Translations under genes and position numbers: made by a program
In this document: positions 1 to 9,489 of the stretch, one piece after another
Layout of the letters: every line of letters starts with the position of its first letter
Position numbering within the stretch: the stretch's first letter is position 1
From: Alosa alosa
Lineage: Eukaryota; Chordata; Actinopteri; Clupeiformes; Clupeidae
Assembly: GCF_017589495.1 (NCBI RefSeq)
Contig: NC_063195.1
Location: 30,610,193 to 30,674,192 of the forward strand
DNA length: 64,000 nucleotides
Reading direction: 5' to 3'
The notes under the pieces: model-generated
The model's database searches: none
What the model saw: only the letters and a program-made list of their open reading frames with translations
Told to the model about the DNA's origin: nothing

Positions 1-1418
1 GTGTGCGTTAGTGAGAGCATTGAGAGCATTTGTCTTTTGTACTCCCTCATGGTGGGAGACGGCATCTACTGCACAATCATTACAAGTCCCACTGTTATAT
101 TTTACATTAATGGCGGTCTCAGTGGATTTCACCAAACCATCCAGTTATGCAATCACGATATAACTCTGAGTTGCCAGTGATATTAAAATGACGCAGCCAT
201 GCAGAACAATAGCAGCTGCTGCCTGCAGGCCTGGCTGTAGTTCCTCCGCTGCATGCAAAGCAGCCCTGCGCGCTCTACTGTAGTTCAAGGGTCCTTCTGT
301 CAACCACTTCCTGCCCGCTCCTCCTCTCTGCAGCCGCCTCCTGCAGCGTCCCCGAGATAGAGAGAGAGAGAGAAGAAATGCAAGTGAAACCGTTTGGGTG
401 TCTTGTCTGTGTGGGAAAGGGTGTGAATATGGGCCATGGGTCAAGATTCTCTGACCTGTAATTGTGTGGTTAACTTTGTCATGTTTTTTATTTTGCACTG
501 CTCTCTCCTTATTCTCCTTATTTCTCCGTCTTCTTTTTAAAATAGCAAGTAAACAAACTGTCCTCTCCCTCTCTTGTTCTCTCCTGCCTCTCTCTGGATG
601 CCTCACTGCGTTTCTCTCCATCTTTTCCCTTTCACACGTGGTGAGTAACTAGCGTCTGCGTCTTGGGGCTTTTTTTTTTTTCTTCTCACTTCCTGTTGCT
701 TTTGGGACATCAACCTACAGTACTTCCTGTCGTCTCCACGGTGTCATAACTGTGTGAGGTACCGTAGCAAACGTGCCTGCAAGCACTCAGCACCTCTGAG
801 TCACTCGTCATTTCGACACCTTTTTTTTCCCCAGTCACAACCAGTCATTTTTAACCCATTGAAATTACATTTTTTAGCTGTTGCAAAGCATGCCGCTCCA
901 AACCCTTGGCTCATAAGTACCGTGAGCTGTAGAGCACATCTCTGTCTTTCATGTTCTGTCTGTCGCCATGGCCTACGTGTGTCATCAGAGATCAGTAGTG
1001 GTAGCATGTTTCTTGGCATGTTAGCCAATGCATGTCATTCTTTCACATTATGCACCCTAATTTAAATGGCAGGCAAAGTGCAAAGTCTTATCAACAAGCA
1101 AAGTCCTCGTGCATGAACTGTAGGCATCGTGTGGCATGTGGGCACATGGAACTGATTCAGCAATGTTTTGCCGTTAAGGTCTTGCCCATGGTGTTAAATT
1201 AGGAAATTGATTTAGCCTTTAGAAGTGTTCATTTCTCTTAGTTAGACGTAAGACTTTACACTTTGCCCGTCCTTCACATTATTGTCCGTATGTAATACCG
1301 GTAGTGTGCGTGTGATATGAGATATTTTAAAGAGCTTGAAAAGTCATCTCTTTTATTATCTATGCTCAAAATATTCCCAGTTACATATTGTAAATTCAAA
1401 CCAGTTAAGGCTTTATAT

Positions 1419-1463
<45 letters not shown>

Positions 1464-1471
1464 ATGGTCAG
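1..1471 (+). other. tex2: tex2 intron (3' part)
   Basis: This is non-coding sequence upstream of the first recognisable tex2 exon. It contains a short (GA)n run near 357-374, several poly-T stretches and the (GT)n tract that ends just before the acceptor. The open frames here are short, lack recognisable domains and are judged chance. I see no other gene or RNA in it. Confidence 0.6.
1420..1462. repeat. (GT)n microsatellite at a tex2 splice acceptor
   Basis: An uninterrupted GT tract of about 21 units ends 8 bases before the acceptor AG at 1470-1471. It occupies the place where a polypyrimidine tract would normally lie, so its length may affect recognition of the following exon. Confidence 0.95.
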
Positions 1472-1588
1472 CTCCAGACCACGAGCCTACTGCCTGGCAG
1501 ACAGTGATGAGGAGTCCTCCAGCGCGGGCTCGTCTGATGAAGAGGATCCCCCTGAGCTGACAGCTGACCAGACGCTTGGAGCTGAAGG
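1472..1588 (+). CDS. tex2: tex2 exon encoding the acidic Ser/Glu linker
   Basis: The frame reads through RPRAYCLADSDEES, then a serine-rich acidic stretch (SSAGSSDEED), and ends with GAEG. This fits the low-complexity linker that precedes the SMP domain in TEX2. The acceptor is AG at 1470-1471; AG at 1476-1477 is an in-frame alternative that would remove two codons. The donor is GT at 1589-1590, leaving two bases of a glycine codon that are completed by the first base of the next exon. The frame agreement between the two exons is the main support. The precise 5' edge is less certain than the 3' edge, because the acceptor follows a (GT)n tract instead of a normal pyrimidine tract. Confidence 0.8.
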
Positions 1589-2264
1589 GTAATCGTATAG
1601 CCACACTCCCTCTCATCACTCCCCTCACCGGTCACTCATTTATATTTAACTCTATTGGACACTATTGTACTCTACTCTACTCTACTGGTCACTCATTTCT
1701 ATTCTACTCTACTGGACACTCTACACTATTGCACTCCTACTCTACTGGTCACTCATTTCTATTCTACTCTACTGGACACTCTAGACTATTGCACTCTACT
1801 CTACTCTACTCTACTCTACTCTACTGGACACTCATTTCTATTCTACTCTACTGGACACTCTAGACTATTCCACTCTACTCTACTCTACTCTACTCTACTC
1901 TACTGGACACTCATTTCTATTCTACTCTACACTATTGTACTCTACTCTACTCTATTGTGTTCTATTGACCTCTAGCGCAGGCTAACAAGTGACGTTGGCA
2001 TGTGTGAGGTGATCGATCAGTCGGCACTTTTATTCTTTCCCACAAGGGTTTTGTCCTCCATCATGCCATAGACTTCACTCTGGAGCAGTCACACAAGCGT
2101 ACTGAGTGATGATTAATCAGGCGGCTATGCTATGCTAACGTCTAAATACATGTGCATCACTGTCCTGGTTATCATGTTGCCTCTAATGTGACTAGAAGAG
2201 CAGAAGCAACAGCTAGCTGAATAGTGGAGCTCAAATCAGACTAAACCAAGTGTCTCCGCCGCAG
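1589..2264 (+). other. tex2: tex2 intron with TCTAC-type tandem repeat
   Basis: This is a 676-bp intron with GT at 1589 and AG at 2263-2264. Its first half is filled by the TCTAC/GGACACTC composite repeat. The rest shows nothing of note. Confidence 0.8.
1629..1968. repeat. composite TCTAC / TGGACACTCATTTCTAT tandem repeat
   Basis: Runs of the pentamer TCTAC alternate with a longer module reading TGGACACTCATTTCTAT or TGGACACTCTAGACTAT. The array therefore has a higher-order structure of about 50-70 bp. Open frames across it rich in Y, S, T and L are products of the repeat. Confidence 0.9.
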
Positions 2265-2474
2265 GTTTGTGGGAGGCCACAAGCACAGTAAGATCATGCG
2301 CTTCGTGGACAAGATCACCAAGTCCAAGTACTTCCAGAAAGCCACGGAGACGGAGTTCATTAAGAAGAAGATGGAGGAGGTGTCCAACACACCGCTGCTG
2401 CTCACTGTGGAGGTGCAGGAGTGCCGGGGGACGCTGGCCGTCAACATTCCCCCACCCCCCACCGACAGGATATG
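2265..2474 (+). CDS. tex2: tex2 exon: SMP-domain core
   Basis: The exon encodes FVGGHKHSKIMRFVDKITK, then KYFQKATETEFIKKKMEE, then VSNTPLLLTVEVQECRGTL and AVNIPPPPTDRIW. This is the signature C-terminal half of the SMP (synaptotagmin-like, mitochondrial, lipid-binding) domain of TEX2; the NIPPPPTDR-W-YGFR motif is typical of the family. SMP domains form lipid-binding tubes at ER contact sites, and TEX2 is the animal relative of yeast Nvj2. The acceptor is CAG at 2262-2264. The donor is GT at 2475, splitting a Trp codon (TG|G) that the next exon completes. The exon is 210 nt, in frame on both sides and unbroken. Confidence 0.95.
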
Positions 2475-3261
2475 GTATGGCCCATTTGATAAGGATTGTA
2501 CCAAAAATAGGAAAGGGCGGGGGTGGTGTGTCTTCAGTAAAAGTGTTAGTTGTTGGGACATTGAGGTTAGTAATTCAGAATGATTATGTGTGAGTCTGAC
2601 GAAACCTGAGGCTTCAGTGGACACTAGTGGTAAGTCCTGTAATGATGGTAATGGTCCAGTAGCTGTTCCTGATCAAAGGTTTGGTGCATTTTTAAGCTGC
2701 CATCATCAAAGCTTTTTCACACCTCTCTTATGGTCGCTCCGTTCTCTGTGAACAGCGAACATGTAACACTGACAACATCAGCTGTCGTGGGGGTAATGCT
2801 TCAGGCCATGTCTCTTGTGCAGCACTCTCATGCCACCTAGTGGATACTAAAGGAAGGACAGGGAGGGGGAAAACAATTCAGCGGAAATTATGCATATTGA
2901 CTTGATGTGTTGAATAATTTACCATGCGTCCTTATTACAGTCACAGTCATTTGCAGATTTTTTTATCTAAAGTGACATTATAAACTTGCCTTGTGTCCTT
3001 TTCTCAAATACGTTGTGTAGATATTGATGTAAATATTGATAGATGTTACAGCATTAGTAAGTCTGTATTTTTATTATCAAGATTAATGAAATAGAAACTT
3101 ATATAGAAACAATATAGAAACAATATAGCAATTATGTTGACATAAATGTATTAATAGACTTGTATTTGCATCATCAAAACTAATATAGGATGAATAGACC
3201 CCTTGTTACTACCTATGACTTGTATGTTGATGGAAGTGCCTTGTGATGCTGTGTGCTGCAG
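2475..3261 (+). other. tex2: tex2 intron
   Basis: This is a 787-bp AT-rich intron with GT at 2475 and a TGCAG acceptor at 3257-3261. An imperfect repetition of 'tatagaaaca' lies near 3100-3130. No gene or mobile element was recognised. Confidence 0.85.
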
Positions 3262-3382
3262 GTATGGCTTCCGCACCCCTCCACAGCTGGACCTGAGGGC
3301 ACGGCCCAAACTGGGAGAGAGGGAGGTCACGTTTGCACACGTCACCGACTGGATCGAGAAGAAACTCTACCAGGAGTTCCAG
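3262..3382 (+). CDS. tex2: tex2 exon: SMP-domain C-terminal part
   Basis: The exon completes the split Trp codon, then encodes YGFRTPPQLDLRARPKLGER, EVTFAHVTDWIEKKLYQEFQ. The order YGFR-P-L-L-RPKLGERE-HVTDWIEKKL is characteristic of TEX2 and related SMP proteins. The acceptor is CAG at 3259-3261 and the donor is GT at 3383-3384. It ends on a codon boundary, so the next exon starts in phase 0. At 121 nt it fits the adjoining exons exactly. Confidence 0.95.
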
Positions 3383-3481
3383 GTATCAGCTCATCCCACT
3401 TAACATAACTGTGTGTGTGTGTGTGTGCTCCCAGATGTATCCCAGCCTAACCCTCACTCTCTCCCCTCTCCCCCTCCGCAG

Positions 3482-3601
3482 AAAATCCTGGTGATGCCCA
3501 ACATGGACGACGTGTGGCTCCACATCATGCATTCTGCCATGGACCCGCGCTCCCACCCGCCCTCGTCCGAGTGCGATGCCGCCCTCCCCAGTGACCTGTG
3601 A
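3482..3601 (+). CDS. tex2: tex2 last coding exon and stop codon
   Basis: After a 99-bp intron that contains a short (GT)n run and a strong pyrimidine tract, AG at 3480-3481 opens this exon. It encodes KILVMPNMDDVWLHIMHSAM, then DPRSHPPSSECDAALPSDL and a TGA at 3599-3601. The VMPNMDD and HSAMDPR motifs match the end of the TEX2 SMP domain. The short tail after DPR is poorly conserved in the family as I know it and is Pro/Ser-rich here. The coding frame is intact, so the gene looks functional; its 5' exons lie outside the window. Confidence 0.95.
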   Translation, partial: KILVMPNMDDVWLHIMHSAMDPRSHPPSSECDAALPSDL

Positions 3602-3747
3602 CCTGAACGTGGGCGGCCCTCCAGTATTCCGTGAGCGGTCCCCTGCGCGCACGCTCCACCTCTACACTACCGACCGCACCGTCACCGCTGGTGCCACATT
3701 CCTATGAAGGACGACCATGACCTTGACCTTTTGACCTCTCAAAGATA

Positions 3748-3753
3748 AATAAA
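3748..3753 (+). terminator. tex2: proximal poly(A) signal AATAAA (tex2)
   Basis: AATAAA lies 147 bases after the tex2 stop codon, in a run of overlapping ATAAA-type sequence. It would produce a short 3' UTR. Use is inferred from position only. Confidence 0.5.
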
Positions 3754-4467
3754 GAAGTAAATACATTTTAAAAATAAATACATAACCTCTGAAGATGATG
3801 CCATGAAGGAAACACTTCCACTTTTGCTGCTTGGAAAACTTTTTTTTAAATTGCCTCCAAAGTCGGGAGAAGTAGAAAATGCATGGAGACCAAACCAGTT
3901 CATCTGTGTGATGGAGAGTTTTTATGGAGACGCCGTGAATTATGTCATTAGACAGCCTGTAAGGGGGGGGGAGGGAGGGGATTCCTGGAAAAGAGAGGGA
4001 TTATGGGTAATGAAAAACATGCGGTGTCCACTGAGGGCATGGCATATGGGTTATTGCATTCACCGGACACCTTACCTTCTGCCCGAGAGGAGAAAACTCG
4101 CCTTTATCTCACGACTTGGGAGAAAGACGCACATCTGGTGTAGGGAGAGAGATGAAGACCAGAGAACCTGAGCTTGAAGTTTTACTTACGGGCTTATAAA
4201 GCTACAAGTCTTGCAGCGGGGCAGTGCCCCAGAGTCTGTGTGAGAGACCATATATTGTGTGTGTGTGTGTGTGTGTGTACCTAATACGTACCTAAAACAA
4301 AATGAAGTTTGATTAGATGTGTGGTGAAGAATCTATAGCACCACATTCTGTCTTTGGTATATAATTGACTGTTGATGTCTAGCACCATCTGTCATATCTG
4401 AGTGAGAGTGTGTGTATATGTGTGCAAAAGACTGCTTGTGAGTTGTGAGTGTGTGTGCGTGTGTGTC

Positions 4468-4541
<74 letters not shown>

Positions 4542-6583
4542 CGCGCTACTAGACTGTGATATACGTCCCCACCCTCACGCTAACATTGTTGCACCACTCT
4601 ACTTCTACTCCACTACAAGCTCTGAGGAAATGACCTCACAGATCATTTAACGTATACAGTATAATGTATGTTGCCATTTACACACAATCTGTTCGCTTGC
4701 CTTTCAAAAGCCAAATTGCTGGACATTTGTAGGGTAGGTCCAATCTTTAGCTTTATATGTATCTCTTAAAGTTGGTTTAAAATCTTAACGTTAAGTCACT
4801 AATTTGTTTTAATGCCTCATAGCATTTTATGTTGGTGCACATAAGCTCTTTTTACTGTTGCAATCATGCGATGGCCTGCTTGTATTGCTAGCTTTTGCTA
4901 CATATCTTGTGTCATGTGGTTGATACAAACCTTGCAGTAAGCCAAGAGTTTTTCTTTCTGTTGGTCGTTTTTTTACATGGCTACATAGCACCGCATTCCA
5001 CCAACTCTCCAACCCAACACATTCCCACTAACACATCACACACCCACGTATACAAATGAGCTAGACACTCACACACTCTCTCAATGTCCTCGCCACCGCA
5101 TGGTTATCACCACGGCAACCCATCACCAAAGCCTTCCTAAGGTTCCAGTGGACCTACTGCCACAGATAGGAGGGGGCACAACTGTATATTGTGGTGTGTT
5201 ATCTCAGAGTAATGTTAAAGGACGTCGCAGTTAAACAGTTATACAGTATATCTGGGCCTAACACTTCCAAATGAATGTACTGATGGCGTATTCCTTAGAA
5301 TGGGGGTGTCTGTATGGCATTTGAAGTTTATGCTATGACATTATAGTTGTTACTAATTTGAATTATGCTAAGTGTATTCTTTCGGTTAAGAGAAATAAAT
5401 ATTTGTTCTATATAAGTGATTGAAAACACTATTGAGATATTCACATGGAAATTTAAATTAATTATTATATGATTGTGATTGAAGCCATTATTGCCTATAT
5501 CCGGTAGAATATTCCTGTACTTAACAAAAAATGCCTCTGACCTGAGTTCCTTAATATAATGCTTTATAAATACCACTGCTGTTTTTCAATTTTTTTTTTT
5601 TTTTTTTTTAAGTAATCATGGAAGCTGTCACTGTTTACTCTTCTTCTTGCATTTAATGATGTGTCATGGATGGCGTTTTGCGCTTAGCTGATAACACCTT
5701 TAGAAAGAAGCCAAATCTGGCTCCTTCCATGCGTGTTGAAAGAGTTGGTGATTGGAGTTTAGCTCTGAAACAAGTTCCTCTCACCCCGTGCAAGTCAAGA
5801 ACACGAGACTATCACACTCACTCGCTCCTTTTAAGCTGTTAAATCGCTCATAGGTCGCAAAGTCTCAGACAGCCACACGCGGTTTGGTTGTGTTCTGTGA
5901 AGTGAAGGTTTCCCCACACTACCAAGTTTGGTTTTGTTTTCATTTCAACAGACAGCACAGACTGCACACTAGACGATGAGGTCACACGTCCTACATAAGG
6001 TTTGTTTACATGGAGCGTCATAGAAATCTAATAATGTAGTGAATCTGTCATTTTGAACTGGACATGTCCCAGGTTGACCTTTTTGCGCCTTAAATGACTT
6101 GCTACTGGTACGAATCAAATTTCTATTTTTGTTGGTTTTGTTTTGTGTGTTTATTTTTGCTGGTGCTCTGAGCAATGATCATCAGTGTACTAGACACACA
6201 AGAAGAGTTCTATTATTACATGAAGAAAATTATTTGTGTCACAAGGTGACATTATGAAAAAAAAAAAAAAAAGTGGACTGATCTGTTTAGAAATGATTCT
6301 GGAACTTTTATAGAGCCAAATAGAAACAGTTGCTGGTCATGTGCCACAGTGGTGCGTGACTCCGGTCTGGTGAAGTCGTAGCAGTCTAGGGAAACTTCTA
6401 TGGAATGAATATATCTTTCTTCGTTCTCCTCAAGTGTTGCAAATGTTTTTGTTTGCAGGCCTTGTCTGTACAGTTTATTTTTTTATGTTTTGCTTTGTCC
6501 TACCTTGTATAATGATGGCTGCGAGGTGTTGGAAAAAAATGGTATTCTGCTGGCTTTGTAATTATAATTCATAAAGTGATTTA

Positions 6584-6589
6584 AATAAA
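6584..6589 (+). terminator. tex2: distal poly(A) signal AATAAA (tex2)
   Basis: AATAAA is preceded by U-rich sequence and TGTA motifs (near 6468-6510) and followed within about 30-50 bases by GT/T-rich DNA, as expected for a cleavage site. It is the better-formed of the two signals and the likely end of the long tex2 transcript. Confidence 0.55.
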
Positions 6590-6799
6590 GACTTTTCTTA
6601 TTGAACAAATTATTTCTTATTGTGTTGTGGAGATGTTTTAAAGGCATGTGGAAGAGGTCCGTGTTCTGTATCTAAATCATTTTTTGGAGGTCTTCAGTAG
6701 GCCTAACTGCACAAAGTTGTAGACCTTCACATGTGGACTTGCAAGGCTCTGGCTGAGAACCCAAAGCCCAATGTGAAAATTTGTCATAATGTGTTGTTA

Positions 6800-7870
6800 T
6801 GGAATGGAATGGAATGGAAATCTATTTATTTGAATCAGGGACAATGCACAAAATAACATTTATCCTGGGATCCAGGAAAATATGTCTTGGGCTAGGTTGT
6901 AGCAGCAATTGCTAATTTGCACCTGTAGTCCCTGGGCAAGTATAAAAACATAAAATAAAATAAAATAACAGTAACATAAATAAATTCCATAGGACTAAAG
7001 ATGGTGTGATGGCCAGCCATAGTATTTTAGAAACAAGCAGTCTTAGAATAGAAACATGGACGCCAGCAGCCCACTCTCTTACCCCCCCTGCCCAGCATAC
7101 ACATACAACTAAAGCCTGTTTAGTACTATCCAGCTCCACACAGACACAGACACACACACACACACACACACACATCTTAAAAATGTGTGCAAACTTGTCT
7201 ACTTAACATCCACCTCTTAGTCAAGCATGAAAAGGTATGAGAATTTGTACATAATATGTATTCTGTGGGGAGGGCATTCCACTGTCTCATGGGCACACAT
7301 GAGAAAGAGTTTTACGATGTGGGATGCTACACTCCCCCCTTGTGACACGTCGTGTAGTTCGCTCAGAATTTTCAGAGCAGAATGTTACAAGCTTTTTCAA
7401 AGGGGGAGCAGTAGCACTGTAAATTATTTAAAGACACATTTGAGTGTTTAATTAGATTTTCGAAACTCAAACTATATTTGGCCAGTATATGACAGTGATG
7501 ATAATGTCTTATTGTCATGGATTTTAAGTCAGTTTTTGTACAAAGATTCTAAAGATTTTATCACTGTTTTACTTGCCTGAGACCAGGATGTGATGCAGTA
7601 TAGAAGGTGAGGGATGATCATTGCTTAAGTAAGTATGTACTAGATGCCTCATTGTTAAGAGAATTTCTTATATATTTAAAATTTGCTAAATTAAATTTCA
7701 GTGTATTGCACAATTTTTTAACATGATCTTTGAAAGTAAGATTTGAATCAAGATGTGAAGTGGTGTAGTTTTAAAATGAAATGTCACTTTGAGGATGAAA
7801 ATATTTTGTGATGAAAGTGTCTTGTGCAAACAAAAGGTGTTTTTTAACTTCTTTCTCCAACCGTCAAGGT
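6800..7870 (-). mobile_element. decayed LINE (non-LTR retrotransposon) 3' fragment
   Basis: Read on the minus strand, about 7770 to 7250 gives broken protein segments: DSNLTFKDHVKKLCNTLKF, NLANFKYIRNSLNNEAS, then LESLYKKTLKI in another frame. These resemble the region after the reverse-transcriptase core of fish L2/CR1/Jockey-group LINEs. Stop codons and frame changes interrupt it throughout. The 3' end, near 6800-6835 on the plus strand, reads on the minus strand as ...CAAATAAATAG followed by an ATTCC-rich tail, and the upstream 'TAGTCCCTGGGCAAG / GGGACAATGCAC' block is familiar from LINE 3' ends in fish. A (CA)n run at 7138-7172 interrupts it. It is 5'-truncated and dead. The clade assignment is inference. 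Confidence 0.7.
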
Positions 7871-8560
7871 GTTCTTAAGTATAGTCATAACATAATAACA
7901 TACAGTTATCCTTGTCTAATATAATCATAGCCTATATTTGGATGTGCACAGACAGACAGAAAATGGCGAGCGCTTAAACTAAACATAAACTACCCATTTA
8001 TGCTCAACTTCTTTGAAAGTGCAGTGCAGTGGCACCTTATTCACAACAAGTCACATAATGTTATGTTTACACTGTTAAATAAACAGCCTATAGGCTTCAT
8101 TTCAAATCAAATTTCAAAATAGCATTTTAAGTCTATTAAAAGGTCGAACAAAAATTATTTTCAAAAGTGAGATATTCATGTATTAATCTAAAATACCACC
8201 AGATGTCAGTGTTGTCTTTACCTACACCGCAGGATAACTATCGTATTAGGAGTCTGACAGTTATAACCTAGGCAAGACAGAGTAGGCTATGCCTAGTTCA
8301 TGAAGAATTTCCATTTGGGTATGACAGGTCAGTTGCATTAGAATTGTAACGATGTCTTGGGAAGAAACCATGGCAGGTGCAGTACATCCCTGGTATAACA
8401 AACGTCCTACGGGCTACTCTGGGCCAAACTTTTCTTTAGTGGACTTGACTTTTCTACTACAACCTAATTAATCGATCAGTCTATTAATCTATAAGTAGGC
8501 TATGCCTACAATGTGCTGTTAATTTACACATATGTAAACCATGTATATTTGAACTTATTT
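7871..8560. other. intergenic, nothing recognised
   Basis: AT-rich spacer between the LINE relic and the pitpnc1 upstream region. I see no coding frame, RNA gene or clear repeat here. Confidence 0.5.
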
Positions 8561-9441
8561 TTCTTTTATTCCATCTCTTCAAAGTGATTGCCTGGCCCCT
8601 GAGTGCACTCTAACTGAATCGTGTTGTCCAATTAGTCCAGAGATGAGCACTGTCTATTATGCCTGACGTTACTGGAATTTATCACTTCAATAGTAGAACT
8701 GCTTGTAAAGTGCGCGCACATTCTGTACTATATTTTCTGTCCGCGTGGGTAAGGAGCATGCTTCCGTGGGTTCAACAAAACAGCACGTCGTCGCTTTCCA
8801 TCAGGAATGAACTGACAGCTTGGCGAATGGCTGTGAGGGTCGGTTAAGTTTCTTTACCCTGCACCTATCCGAGGACCGACCACTAGTGACAGAAGCACAT
8901 ACGAGGAAGGAGGTCGAACATCGCCAAACTCGTGTCGAACCGCGAGTGGCTCTGCTTTTTGTTTCGCTCAAAAGATGACTCTTCGGTTGCCACTGTAGTG
9001 TGCTGTTTCAGCAGATGTAACTCAACCTCAGAGAGCCTTCTCGGAAACCACCATTCGTCCTTTTTCGTCAAGCATCATCTACCAAGCTGTTTTTTTTTTC
9101 TTTTGCTGTTATTGTCTCGTCATGTCCTAGATATCGTTTTTATGTGTATTTCGACCGTGACTTTTTCGTCCTGTCCCGTCTATTAGAGGGGGCAGGTCGG
9201 TATACATAATTGCAGCTACAGTTCGGTTTCAGAAGATACGGTTATTGCAAGGGAGCAAGAAGAAGACGGTCTACAACAGACATTTGCTTATTTCCGCTTT
9301 GGTACACAGCCCCCGCGCAGGACTATTTGCATGCTTAGCCCAGCAAAATTTGAGCTAGCTTTGACAACTGGAGGTAACTCCGGGAGGAAGATTCGATCAG
9401 AGTACCAGAACAACCCATTGCGCGTGTAGCCACCAACAGCG
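8561..9441 (+). promoter_or_regulatory. pitpnc1: putative pitpnc1 promoter and 5' UTR
   Basis: CpG dinucleotides become much more frequent here than in the surrounding AT-rich DNA (for example 8700-8960 and 9270-9440), as expected for a vertebrate promoter. A CCAAT sequence lies near 8628 and a TATACATAA stretch near 9200. The transcription start cannot be placed from sequence. The main ATG at 9442 has G at -3 but T at +4, a moderate context. Confidence 0.45.
9331..9429 (+). other. upstream open reading frame in the putative pitpnc1 5' UTR
   Basis: An ATG at 9331 opens a 32-codon frame that begins MLSPAKFELALTT and stops with TAG at 9427-9429. That is 12 nt before the pitpnc1 start codon, in the same frame register as 9442 but closed by the stop. 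Its context is weak (T at -3). If the transcript starts upstream of 9331 it could reduce initiation at the main ATG. Whether it lies in the mRNA is inferred. Confidence 0.45.
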
Positions 9442-9489
9442 ATGTTGCTGAAGGAGTACAGGATATGCATGCCACTCACCGTAGAGGAG
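9442..9489 (+). CDS. pitpnc1: pitpnc1 coding exon 1
   Basis: The exon encodes MLLKEYRICMPLTVEE, the exact beginning expected for PITPNC1 (RdgB-beta), a class II phosphatidylinositol transfer protein. This peptide is the first beta-strand of the START-like lipid-binding fold. PITPNM family members begin differently (KEYRIPLPMTVEEY) and class I PITPs have KEYRVILPVSVDEY, so ICMPLTV distinguishes PITPNC1. The donor is GTAAGT at 9490, a full consensus, after a complete codon (phase 0). The next exon, 51 kb away, continues in frame with YRIGQLYMISKH. Whether this is the a or b teleost paralogue cannot be told from this fragment. Confidence 0.95.

Larger units (their letters stand above)
3602..6610 (+). 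other. tex2: inferred tex2 3' UTR
   Basis: No further coding frame follows the tex2 stop. The region is AT-rich and holds (GT)n tracts at 4253-4279 and about 4456-4546, two poly(A) signals (3748 and 6584) and GT-rich DNA after the second. Its extent is inferred: usage of the proximal signal would give a UTR of about 170 nt, and of the distal one about 3 kb. The region 4650-6450 shows no gene or recognisable mobile element. Confidence 0.5.

Noticed and set aside
145..621. 158-codon minus-strand open frame
   Set aside because: Highly basic and low complexity, crosses a GA run, has no domain, and lies in an intron of tex2. Judged chance.
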